Positions 6,285 to 14,073 of a DNA stretch of 16,076 nt are shown here, piece after piece. The DNA lies in NCBI GenBank assembly GCA_021767245.1, contig JAASTO010000040.1, positions 1 through 16,076 of the forward strand, written 5' to 3'. The notes beneath the pieces are model-generated. The model was not told the DNA's origin, did not search any database, and worked only from the letters and a program-made list of their open reading frames with translations. This stretch comes from Balneolaceae bacterium. Lineage in GTDB: Bacteria; Bacteroidota; Rhodothermia; Balneolales; Balneolaceae. The first letter of the stretch is position 1. Every line of letters begins with the position of its first letter. A program made the position numbers and the translations under genes.

Positions 6285-8651
6285 TTAGTCGTCCCGATTA
6301 GTGTCCAAGATAAACAGTCCTTCATTGGAGCTTGTCATCAACACAATGTCATCGAAATACGGATAGTTACTCCACGTTCCGGGGAAACCGGGTCCATCTT
6401 CTTCAAATGGATGAGAATCAAAGTAACCAACTCGTTTTGGAGATTCCGGATCCGTGATATCGATCACCTGTAAACCACTTGAGTAGTTGGACTGATACAT
6501 GGTATTCCCCTCGATATACAGGTTGTGGTCAGACGAAGGACTTTCTACAAAGAATTCTACCACAAATTGTGGATCGTCCAGGTCGCTGACATCCCATACC
6601 AATGTACGGGTTTGATCCACGTTTCCGGACAGTTCATCCAGCTCATCGTTCTGGAAGAAATACCGCTGATCTTCTGATAACCATCCCTGATGGATGTAGG
6701 CATGATCCGGATATGAAGCTGTAGAAAGAGCTACCGGATTATCTTTATCTGTCACATCGGCAATACTCACAGCAGTCTCATTGGAACCAAAGCAGATCTC
6801 ACTGCCTTTGTGGTCCTCATCGGGACCGTCGTAGATCACACACTGCGCATCATGTGAGTATCCTGTACCTGAACGGCCGGTTGACGGATCAGCAAAACAT
6901 CCGGCGAACGTTGGGTTTTTGGGGTCCTGAATGTTAATCATGTGAAGTCCACCGCCACAGGTCTCGCCACCACCGCTGCTACCAACGGCAAAGGCAAAGC
7001 CCGTGCTTTCGTTGATCACGATGTTATGAGCACTATTGATATTCCGATAGATCGCGTCTTCTTCAAACAGCATCGGTTCACCGTCAAATTCTCGCAGTTT
7101 GGTCAGGTCCAGAACCTGCATGCCGTGCTCCCCGGCATTATCGGCAACCACAAATACATGGTTCTTGTACACTTTCATATCTCTCCACACATTGGCACGG
7201 GAGCCCTCGGTCATTGGCAGATTACCAATATAAACCGGATTTTGCGGATCAGTAACGTCTACAAATGAGGTTCCTTCATTTCGGCCAACGATCGCATAAT
7301 TCTTACCGGTTTCTTCATCCGCCCAGGCCCACATATCATTCAGGCGTACACCCCGTTCACCACCGATCGCACTAATAGGCAGAAATGCCACAAGATCTAC
7401 ATTTTCACATCCATAGATCCCGGCTTTACCATCTTCACACTCTACAGTTCCACCGGTGATCGGCTCCAGAACATCATCCCCTTCACCCATCAATACTTTT
7501 TGCGTAGACCACTTTCCATTCTCATCCTGTTCCATGATGGTAGCAGAACCCGCTCCGTAGTCTGCACCGTTTAAACCAACCACGGCAATATTACCTTCTA
7601 TAGCCAGTGTTCCGGCGAAATTCGCGCCTTTTTCCTGATCTGATCTCATTTTCTGTGCACTGATCCAATTTCCTGAGTCATCCGAATTAAATTCGTAGAT
7701 GGCTCCATTTCCCCCATCTGCATTCGGTGCCCCGATCCATACGCTATTGCCTGCAAACTCTATAGCACCACCAAACATGTACCAGTTCTGTGCATCAAAG
7801 GCAACCAGGCGACCATCAGAAGCCCACTCTCCGTTATTTTCATCCTTAGAAAATACAAATACAGCTCCAGAAGCACTGTTCTGACGTGGTGCTGCCACAA
7901 AGATCTGCTGACCATTTGTGTTAACTACAGAACCAAATAAACTACGTTCATCAGCCTGGTTACTATTGAGAGTGGCTGTCAGGTTCCATTCAGAACCTGA
8001 ATTCTCAAATACATAAACGTTCCCGCCTGAACGCTGTGGGGCTCCAACAACCAATTCACCATCTGCCATCGCCAGGGTTGAACCGAATCCGGAACCGGCT
8101 GTATCAGGATTGGCAATAGTGGCCATTTCGCTCCAGTCTCCATTGGTGTTTCGGTACACAACAACCGCGCCGGTACCATTTGCATGATCAGGAGCACCAA
8201 TAAAAGCATGATCGCCTTTCAGTAGTACGCTTGAACCAAATGAGGTCCCTTTTGCATCTAGTGATAGCTTGCCTTTTTCACTCCATTGTCCATTTTCATT
8301 TTGGAAATAGTAGGCTGCTCCATTACCCTCATTCGCGCCGGGTGAACCTATCAGCAATTGATTTGTATCAGCAGAAAGTGCCGCGCCGAAATTGTTGCCT
8401 ATCTTACCGTCTGAAGCCTGAAGCTGAGTTTGCTCCATCCATTCCGAACCATTTTTGGCATACAGGTAAACAATACCCGGCTGATGATAGTTAGAAGGCT
8501 CCCCAATGAATACTACATCATTGGATATTTCAACGGCCCGGGCATAACCCTGCATGGGTTCAGCTTCGCCGTCTGCTGTTGTTTGTGCATGCCCTGAAGT
8601 ATAAAACAGGGCTAAAATTAGATATGGAATTACGTAAAAGGATCGTCTCAT
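6285..8651 (-). CDS. Exported choice-of-anchor B family protein with N-terminal FG-GAP propeller
   Basis: The product has 788 residues, from an ATG at 8651 without a Shine-Dalgarno site, with a signal peptide at 1-22 (MRRSFYVIPYLILALF..., ending GHAQ). Residues of about 33-385 hold seven FG-GAP-like blades of about 50 residues. Examples are FGAALSADTNQLLIGSPGAN (88-107), FGSSVLLKGDHAFIGAP (138-154) and FGGAIEFAGNSVWIGAP (293-309), enough for one complete seven-bladed propeller. Residues of about 400-785 match the choice-of-anchor B family (TIGR04312) with its LVIVD-type repeats. Markers include SAHNIVINESTGFAFAVG (540-557), CGGGLHMI, SHDAQCVIYDGPD (599-611), HQGWLSEDQRYFFQNDE (654-670), SSDHNLY (706-712) and GLFILDT near the end. 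Six cysteines (405, 415, 565, 585, 604, 620) allow disulfides. The protein stops right after the last propeller strand, without the C-terminal sorting domain many relatives have. It heads the exported block. Confidence 0.88.
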   Translation of the reverse strand: MRRSFYVIPYLILALFYTSGHAQTTADGEAEPMQGYARAVEISNDVVFIGEPSNYHQPGIVYLYAKNGSEWMEQTQLQASDGKIGNNFGAALSADTNQLLIGSPGANEGNGAAYYFQNENGQWSEKGKLSLDAKGTSFGSSVLLKGDHAFIGAPDHANGTGAVVVYRNTNGDWSEMATIANPDTAGSGFGSTLAMADGELVVGAPQRSGGNVYVFENSGSEWNLTATLNSNQADERSLFGSVVNTNGQQIFVAAPRQNSASGAVFVFSKDENNGEWASDGRLVAFDAQNWYMFGGAIEFAGNSVWIGAPNADGGNGAIYEFNSDDSGNWISAQKMRSDQEKGANFAGTLAIEGNIAVVGLNGADYGAGSATIMEQDENGKWSTQKVLMGEGDDVLEPITGGTVECEDGKAGIYGCENVDLVAFLPISAIGGERGVRLNDMWAWADEETGKNYAIVGRNEGTSFVDVTDPQNPVYIGNLPMTEGSRANVWRDMKVYKNHVFVVADNAGEHGMQVLDLTKLREFDGEPMLFEEDAIYRNINSAHNIVINESTGFAFAVGSSGGGETCGGGLHMINIQDPKNPTFAGCFADPSTGRSGTGYSHDAQCVIYDGPDEDHKGSEICFGSNETAVSIADVTDKDNPVALSTASYPDHAYIHQGWLSEDQRYFFQNDELDELSGNVDQTRTLVWDVSDLDDPQFVVEFFVESPSSDHNLYIEGNTMYQSNYSSGLQVIDITDPESPKRVGYFDSHPFEEDGPGFPGTWSNYPYFDDIVLMTSSNEGLFILDTNRDD

Positions 8652-8677
8652 AGGAAGGTATATTTATTGCTGATAAA

Positions 8678-8716
8678 TTTTATTGGTCGTTTCAAAGATA
8701 CATTCAACCAATAAAA
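8678..8716. repeat. 10-bp inverted repeat flanking the -7 element (possible operator)
   Basis: TTTTATTGGT (8678-8687) and ACCAATAAAA (8707-8716) are perfect inverted copies separated by 19 bases. The dyad centre (about 8697) falls on the candidate -7 element. The arms cover the start-site side and the spacer. A dimeric regulator bound here would block the promoter, although the AT-rich arms could be chance. Confidence 0.5.
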
Positions 8717-8726
8717 AAACAACAAA
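8693..8726 (-). promoter_or_regulatory. Bacteroidota-type promoter for the exported-protein block
   Basis: On the minus strand TATCTTTG (8693-8700) is an exact TAnnTTTG -7 element. TTG (8720-8722, within TTTGTTG at 8720-8726) sits 19 bases upstream, the expected -33 spacing. Transcription would begin near 8687, giving a leader of about 36 bases before the ATG at 8651. This is the best promoter match in the window. Confidence 0.6.
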
Positions 8727-8815
8727 AGAAGGAAAAGATTGCCTACGAGATCTTTAAAATTCTTAAAACAGACTTAAAATCGATCCTTATTTAAAAGAGA
8801 ATTTTATGGTTTCTT

Positions 8816-9022
8816 TTATTCACCTCTCATTTTATAGATGCTCCAGGCAGCTGCTCCCAGTATGGCTGCGGTTCCACCTAAAATAAGTGCAAGATTGAGA
8901 TCTCTTTGGATTCTTTCTGCACGTGATAAATAGTCAGAACCTACCCCTTTCTTATGAATGAGTTGCTCTATCTCTTCGATCTTTGCTTCCAGTTCTTTAC
9001 GGGTTTTATTCTTAAGACTCAT
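8816..9022 (-). CDS. Small coiled-coil protein with C-terminal membrane anchor
   Basis: I do not recognise this 68-residue product. The start is well supported by a consensus AAGGAG at 9027-9032, four bases before the ATG, the clearest Shine-Dalgarno site in the window. Residues 1-40 are charged and helical with heptad-like spacing (KNKTRKELEAKIEEIEQLIH). Residues of about 44-62 are hydrophobic and rich in Ala/Gly/Leu (LALILGGTAAILGAAAWSIY), followed by a short positive tail. The layout predicts a tail-anchored membrane protein with a cytoplasmic coiled coil. It stands alone, is divergent from sucD, and lies 164 bases upstream of the exported-protein block on the same strand. Confidence 0.65.
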   Translation of the reverse strand: MSLKNKTRKELEAKIEEIEQLIHKKGVGSDYLSRAERIQRDLNLALILGGTAAILGAAAWSIYKMRGE

Positions 9023-9245
9023 GATTCTCCTTGTTTATGATTTTCTCGTATCCACACTGTAAACATAACTCAGATTTGTGTAGTTCATTTGAAGTATGAT
9101 TGGATTTACTGACCTAATGCTGAGATTCACCGTAAAATTTTCTTATACCTGCCAAAACTATACGTTCATTTACAAATAAGCATTTCAATTCGCTCTTAAT
9201 GATGCTATATTCCCAACCCCAAATTTGAACCTCAAAAAAGACAAG

Positions 9246-10121
9246 ATGAGCGTATTAGTTGGAAATGATACCCGCCTGATCGTACAAGGAATTACCGGTA
9301 GTGAAGGTAGCTTTCATGCGGAGCAAATGATCGAGTACGGCACCAATGTAGTTGGTGGTGTTACTCCAGGAAAAGGTGGACAAACCCATTTAGACCGACC
9401 AGTTTTTAACACCGTTGCTGATGCTGTTAAAGAGGCAGATGCCAACACTTCCATCATTTTTGTGCCCCCTGCCTTTGCAGGTGATGCCATCACCGAGGCA
9501 GCTTTTGCAGGCATCAAAACCATTATTTGTATTACCGAAGGTATCCCGGTGAAGGATATGATCGTGGCCAAGCAGATCGTGAAGAGTCACGGCGCCACAT
9601 TGATCGGCCCTAATTGCCCGGGTGTTATTACTCCAGGCGAAGCCAAAGTTGGTATCATGCCCGGAAATATCTTTACTCCCGGTAAGGTTGGGTTGATCTC
9701 CCGTTCCGGAACGCTCACTTACGAAGCTGTTGACCAGCTCACCAAAGAAGGATTGGGACAAAGTACAGCCATCGGTATCGGAGGTGACCCGGTTATCGGA
9801 ACCACCCACCTTGATGCTGTTAAGTTATTGAATGAAGATCCGGATACGGAAGCCATCGTACTGATCGGTGAGATCGGCGGTACGGCTGAAGAAGAAGCCG
9901 GCGAATGGATCAAAGAAAATTGTGATAAGCCGGTTGTGGCTTTCATCGCAGGTTCAACAGCTCCTCCCGGCCGACGTATGGGGCACGCAGGTGCTATCAT
10001 CTCAGGCGGTAAAGGAACCGCGCAGGAGAAGAAAAAATCTCTGGCTGCTTCAGGTATTACGGTAGTTGACAGTCCTGCTGAGATCGGCATCACTCTGAAG
10101 AAAATGCTGGAAACCGCATAA
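9246..10121 (+). CDS. sucD: Succinyl-CoA ligase (ADP/GDP-forming) alpha subunit
   Basis: SucD catalyses, with the beta subunit SucC, the reversible conversion of succinyl-CoA and phosphate to succinate with nucleoside triphosphate formation in the TCA cycle. The ATG at 9246 gives 291 residues, close to the usual 289-290. A TTG at 9225 would add seven residues absent from the family. The CoA-binding N-terminus reads IVQGITGSEGSFHAEQM (12-28) with VVGGVTPGKGGQTHL (35-49). The second domain carries ISRSGTLTYE (152-161). The active-site phosphohistidine is His247 in RMGHAGAIISGGKGTAQEKK (244-263). No catalytic residue is missing. sucC is not adjacent: the upstream neighbour is divergent and glgC downstream is convergent, so sucD is a single-gene unit here, closed by the terminator at 10147-10178. 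Confidence 0.97.
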   Translation: MSVLVGNDTRLIVQGITGSEGSFHAEQMIEYGTNVVGGVTPGKGGQTHLDRPVFNTVADAVKEADANTSIIFVPPAFAGDAITEAAFAGIKTIICITEGIPVKDMIVAKQIVKSHGATLIGPNCPGVITPGEAKVGIMPGNIFTPGKVGLISRSGTLTYEAVDQLTKEGLGQSTAIGIGGDPVIGTTHLDAVKLLNEDPDTEAIVLIGEIGGTAEEEAGEWIKENCDKPVVAFIAGSTAPPGRRMGHAGAIISGGKGTAQEKKKSLAASGITVVDSPAEIGITLKKMLETA

Positions 10122-10146
10122 ACCCTTCAGTTAGCCTAAGAAACTA

Positions 10147-10178
10147 AAAAGCCTCTTCCCTTTCAGGTTGAGGCTTTT
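10147..10178. terminator. Bidirectional intrinsic terminator between sucD and glgC
   Basis: AAAAGCCTC (10147-10155) pairs with GAGGCTTTT (10170-10178) around a 14-base loop, with T-rich flanks on both strands. It lies 26 bases past the sucD stop and 33 bases past the glgC stop, so it can serve both convergent transcripts. Confidence 0.85.
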
Positions 10179-10210
10179 GTTTTATCTAATATTTTGGATC
10201 TGTTCAGAAA

Positions 10211-11485
10211 TCAGATCGTTGTCCCATCCGGGATGGTGGTTTTCTTTTTCACGATCACGATGCCATCTCTTACATAATGATATTTGTGATCGCCATCCTC
10301 AAGGTGGTCGCCCCCCACTATCCGCACATCATTCCCGATCCTTACATTTCGGTCTATGATACAGTTACTCAGATAACAGCGTTGACCAATTCCCATTGCT
10401 GGCTTTTCGGGTGAGGCATTGTCAATATCTTCTCTGGCCTGGAATATATCATTACCCATCACAATGGAGTTTTCAATGGAAGTCCCTTTACCGATCCTTG
10501 ACCGAATCCCGATCACTGACCGCTCAATACGGCTTGCTTCAATGATACATCCTTCAGCCACCAATGCATGTTCAAGCGTGGTGCCCCTCAGCTTTGATGG
10601 CGGCAACAGACGAGCTCTGGTGTAGATGAAATTCTCATTATCATACAAATTGAATTCCGGTATGGTATCTGCCAGCGAAAGATTCGCATCAAAGAAGGAT
10701 TTGATGGTTCCTATATCGGTCCAATAACCACCGAATTCATAACTGCACACTTTTTGGTCACCATGCACACATTTCGGAATCAACTCTTTACCGAAGTCGA
10801 TGGCATCAGGATTGTCACTAAAAAGCTTGTTCAATACTTCTCGATTAAAGATATAAATCCCCATCGATGCGAGGTAATCTTTACCTTGAGAGCTGTAAAC
10901 TTCAGGCACATCAGATTTCCAATCGCCTAGTTCATCCGTTGAGGGCTTCTCAATAAAATCTTCGATCACGCCTTCTTTGTTGGTCTTCATGATCCCAAAA
11001 CCGGTGGCATCCTCCGCATTTACGGGAATGGTAGCCACGGTCAAATCAGCATTATTTTCTTTATGGCGCTCCAGCATCTTACGGTAGTCCATCTGATAAA
11101 GCTGATCGCCTGAAAGTATCAGTACATGATCATGGTCGTGGTTGGCCATATGGTGAAGCGATTGTCTCACAGCATCAGCCGTTCCCTGAAACCATCCGGT
11201 GTTATCGGGGGTTTGCTCAGCCGCCAGAATATCCACAAATCCACTGCTGAATACATCGAAGTTATAGGTATTCTTAATATGCCGATTGAGTGAAGCTGAG
11301 TTAAATTGTGTCAGCACATAGATCCGCCTGATATTTGAGTTCAGGCAGTTTGAGATCGGGATATCCACCAATCGGTATTTACCACCAACCGGTACGGCCG
11401 GTTTGGACCGATGATCTGTTAATGGGAATAAGCGTGTTCCTCTTCCCCCTCCTAATATGACTGATATAACGGATGAACTTTTCAT
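10211..11485 (-). CDS. glgC: Glucose-1-phosphate adenylyltransferase (ADP-glucose pyrophosphorylase)
   Basis: GlgC makes ADP-glucose from ATP and glucose-1-phosphate, the committed step of bacterial glycogen synthesis. The 424-residue length is typical. The nucleotide-binding signature is LGGGRGTRLFPLT (11-23), followed by KPAVPVGGKYRLVDIPISNC (28-47). Asp127 in LSGDQLY (124-130) is the likely metal-binding residue, and FIEKP (177-181) is the sugar-phosphate site with Lys180. From about residue 300 the hexapeptide beta-helix domain follows, ending in TTIPDGTTI. Stretches such as LTQFNSASLNRHI (58-70) and GWFQGTADAVRQ (97-108) resemble the cyanobacterial/plant branch more than the enterobacterial enzyme. 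The gene follows glgA by 10 bases, with AAGGG just before its ATG, so the two are one operon. Confidence 0.96.
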   Translation of the reverse strand: MKSSSVISVILGGGRGTRLFPLTDHRSKPAVPVGGKYRLVDIPISNCLNSNIRRIYVLTQFNSASLNRHIKNTYNFDVFSSGFVDILAAEQTPDNTGWFQGTADAVRQSLHHMANHDHDHVLILSGDQLYQMDYRKMLERHKENNADLTVATIPVNAEDATGFGIMKTNKEGVIEDFIEKPSTDELGDWKSDVPEVYSSQGKDYLASMGIYIFNREVLNKLFSDNPDAIDFGKELIPKCVHGDQKVCSYEFGGYWTDIGTIKSFFDANLSLADTIPEFNLYDNENFIYTRARLLPPSKLRGTTLEHALVAEGCIIEASRIERSVIGIRSRIGKGTSIENSIVMGNDIFQAREDIDNASPEKPAMGIGQRCYLSNCIIDRNVRIGNDVRIVGGDHLEDGDHKYHYVRDGIVIVKKKTTIPDGTTI

Positions 11486-11495
11486 AATACCCTTA

Positions 11496-12935
11496 TTACT
11501 TCTTTAATAATGACTTGTACATTTCCTCGTATTCCCTGGCCGAACGCTTCCAGGAGAAATCCAGCTTCATAATTCTACTTAAGACGTCTGAATATTTCTG
11601 AGAATCTTTGTAAAGATTTACAGCCCGACTGATAGCCCCAGAAGCTGCCTCCAGACTAAAGTCCTCAAATGTGATCCCATATCCGTCTTCCTCTGAAATA
11701 TCTTTTACTGTATCCTTTAATCCTCCAACGGATCTCACAATTGGAACCGTTCCATAACGCATCGCAAACATTTGGTTCAATCCACATGGCTCAACCCTCG
11801 AGGGCATAATAATAAAATCTGAACCGGCATAGATCTGATGCGCCAGCTTTTCATTATACTCAAGCGTGGCATCGAAATACCCCATATGGTTTCCTTCCAT
11901 CTGCATAAAGATCTGATGCAGCTGGGGATCTCCAGTTCCCAATAAAATAAAATTCACCTCCTGTTCAGAGTATATAACCTGCCTGAAAAGATCCGGCAAC
12001 AGATCAGCTCCTTTCTCACGCACCAAACGTCCGATAAAAGCTATCGTAGGATACTTTGGATTCAGATCAAAATGCTGGCATAAATACTTTTTGTTGAGAC
12101 TTTTCCCTTTTTTTCGGTTTCGGTGACTGAAATTATGCTCAACCAATTCATCCGTAGCAGGATCCCAGACCTCTGTATCAATACCGTTTACAATACCCGT
12201 CGATTTCTGCCTTTCTTGCTGAAACAACATTTCAAGACCATTACTGCTTTCAGATAGTTCACTCATGTAATTCTTTGAGACTGTTGTGATCTTCCACGCA
12301 CATTTCAACCCGGCCGCCAGCGAATTAAGCCTCCCATCCCAGTCTAACAATCCCAGTTGATCAATATTGAAAGCCGGTAACAAACGATACTTCTCAATAT
12401 CATGCACTCCATGATATTCTGCGTTATGAACCGTGATAACCGTCGGAATGTCACTCATATCCCGGTAGCGATTACACTGAGAGGTCATGAAGGGAATCAA
12501 CCCCGTATGGTGGTCGTGACAGTGAATAACATCCGGTTGCCCCTCTCGTACCTTCAGCCACTCCAGCGAGGCAATCTGAAAACTCACAAAGCGTTCCAGC
12601 TCGTCCCAGTATCCGTGCCCCGACCAGGGATCAATATAAATTCCGGGCCGGTCAAATCTCCCCGGGATATCGATCACATAAAAAGGAAATCCGAGTGTAT
12701 CCTCTTTCAGTTTTTGAACCGAAAAGGATACTTCCTCAGCCCCCATCATAAAGGATCCCTCATGAACATGTTCGAAGTTTTGTTCAGTGATCCATGGGTT
12801 ATGATACTTCGGGATAACCACTTCACAATGATGCCCGATCTGATTCAGATATTTGGGTAATGAACCAACAACATCTGCGAGTCCGCCTGCTTTGGCAGCG
12901 GGATAACATTCTGCACTGAGATGAACGATGTGCAT
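11496..12935 (-). CDS. glgA: Glycogen synthase, GT5 family
   Basis: GlgA transfers glucose from ADP-glucose to the non-reducing end of an alpha-1,4-glucan. The product has 479 residues, the usual length for bacterial GT5 enzymes. The N-terminal Rossmann domain opens with KAGGLADVVGSLP (15-27), whose Lys15 contacts the ADP-glucose phosphates. HCHDHHTGL (138-146) and VHNAEYHG (169-176) follow. The C-terminal nucleotide-binding domain has GIDTEVWDPATD (251-262), FIGRLVREKG (300-309) with Arg303 and Lys308, and SRVEPCGLNQMFAMRYGT (379-396) with the conserved Glu382. A purine-rich stretch (GGAAGAAGG) lies about 10 bases before the ATG. It is first in the glgA-glgC operon. Branching and debranching genes are not in the window. 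It is divergent from the ABC transporter, across 217 bases. Confidence 0.96.
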   Translation of the reverse strand: MHIVHLSAECYPAAKAGGLADVVGSLPKYLNQIGHHCEVVIPKYHNPWITEQNFEHVHEGSFMMGAEEVSFSVQKLKEDTLGFPFYVIDIPGRFDRPGIYIDPWSGHGYWDELERFVSFQIASLEWLKVREGQPDVIHCHDHHTGLIPFMTSQCNRYRDMSDIPTVITVHNAEYHGVHDIEKYRLLPAFNIDQLGLLDWDGRLNSLAAGLKCAWKITTVSKNYMSELSESSNGLEMLFQQERQKSTGIVNGIDTEVWDPATDELVEHNFSHRNRKKGKSLNKKYLCQHFDLNPKYPTIAFIGRLVREKGADLLPDLFRQVIYSEQEVNFILLGTGDPQLHQIFMQMEGNHMGYFDATLEYNEKLAHQIYAGSDFIIMPSRVEPCGLNQMFAMRYGTVPIVRSVGGLKDTVKDISEEDGYGITFEDFSLEAASGAISRAVNLYKDSQKYSDVLSRIMKLDFSWKRSAREYEEMYKSLLKK

Positions 12936-13152
12936 TTTAGTGTAACCTTCTTCCTGATTATTCGTTTACTTCTTTATAACGGGAAATAAGCAATCTTTGG
13001 GCATCTTCCAAAATAATTAAGGGCTTAATCGACAAAATTTTATGATTTGGTAATGAGCAGACATGAGGTTCAATATTAATTTTGATTCTGCATCTTCCAT
13101 CATTTTGTTTATCATCTGAGCCCACAACTTCCATTTAAAAATAACAGTGCAT

Positions 13153-14073
13153 ATGGCAGTAATAAACGTAAATGGCATCAGTAAATCGTTTGGTAAAACC
13201 CAGGCGGTCAACGATGTCAGTTTTGAAGTTCAAAAAGGCCGGATTTTCGGGTTATTGGGTCCAAACGGAGCCGGCAAAACCACCACCATCCGGATGATCA
13301 ATTATATCCTGACCCCTGATACCGGATCAATATTGATCAATGGATTAGAGGCAAGTCCCGAGACCCAGAAAATGATCGGCTACATGCCAGAGGAACGGGG
13401 ACTTTACAAGAAAATGAAGGTTTTTGATCAGCTCATGTACCTGACCCAGCTGAAAGGCATGAACAGTCAGGATGCCAAAAAAGCCATCAATTACTGGCTC
13501 GACCGATTTGATGCGACTGATTGGAAGAAAAAAGAGATCAGTGAGCTTTCGAAAGGGATGTCCCAAAAGATACAGTTCATTGCCACTATCGCACATGACC
13601 CCGACATCTATATTTTTGATGAACCGTTCAGTGGATTGGATCCTATCAACAGTGAGACCCTGAAGGAGATCATCATCGAACTGAGAGATAATGGTAAGAC
13701 CATTTTATTCTCTACGCATCGCATGGAACAAGTGGAACAAATGTGTGATGACATCTGCCTGTTTAACAACGGTAAAGCCGTTCTGAGCGGTAACCTGCGG
13801 GAGATTAAGGCTTCCTTTGGTGAAAATACCATAAATCTGGAATTCGATGGTGACGGAACCTTCCTTGACAAACTTGAGAATGTGCGTATCAATAACCGGT
13901 CTACAAATTTTGCGGAGATACGGGTTCTGGATCATCAGAATATGCAGGATATCCTGAAACTTGCGATGGATCATGCTGAGATCCATAAGTTTGAGCGTAT
14001 CCAACCATCACTGACCGACATTTTCATTTCCACAGTTGGAGAAGACAACATCAAAAAAGAGGAGATCCAATAA
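13153..14073 (+). CDS. ABC transporter ATP-binding protein, NatA-like
   Basis: This is the ATPase subunit of an ABC-2 type exporter. The ATG at 13153 gives 306 residues; a GTG six bases earlier is possible, and no ribosome-binding site decides between them. All nucleotide-binding motifs are present: Walker A GPNGAGKTT (36-44), the PEERGLY segment (79-85) typical of NatA-like proteins, ABC signature LSKGMSQ (132-138), Walker B IYIFDEP (152-158) with catalytic Glu157, and the switch His189 in STHRMEQ. Residues past about 215 form the C-terminal extension (DUF4162-type) found in this branch. The TAA overlaps the permease ATG by one base, so the two are translationally coupled. The family exports ions, small molecules or drugs. 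The substrate cannot be told here, so I give no symbol. Confidence 0.93.
   Translation: MAVINVNGISKSFGKTQAVNDVSFEVQKGRIFGLLGPNGAGKTTTIRMINYILTPDTGSILINGLEASPETQKMIGYMPEERGLYKKMKVFDQLMYLTQLKGMNSQDAKKAINYWLDRFDATDWKKKEISELSKGMSQKIQFIATIAHDPDIYIFDEPFSGLDPINSETLKEIIIELRDNGKTILFSTHRMEQVEQMCDDICLFNNGKAVLSGNLREIKASFGENTINLEFDGDGTFLDKLENVRINNRSTNFAEIRVLDHQNMQDILKLAMDHAEIHKFERIQPSLTDIFISTVGEDNIKKEEIQ

Noticed and set aside
9153..9160. TAGTTTTG on the minus strand as a promoter for the 68-residue protein
   Set aside because: The -7 word fits, but TTTG lies only 12 bases upstream and the next TTG 25 bases upstream, so the spacing is wrong. The leader would also be about 120 bases.
9390..10093. Long minus-strand open frames opposite sucD
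   Set aside because: They are shadows of a highly conserved gene, and their low-complexity Ser/Pro/Ala content matches no protein family.
13077..13084. TAATTTTG as a -7 promoter element for the ABC transporter
   Set aside because: It matches TAnnTTTG, but the nearest TTG is 27 bases upstream, well outside the 19-21 spacing.
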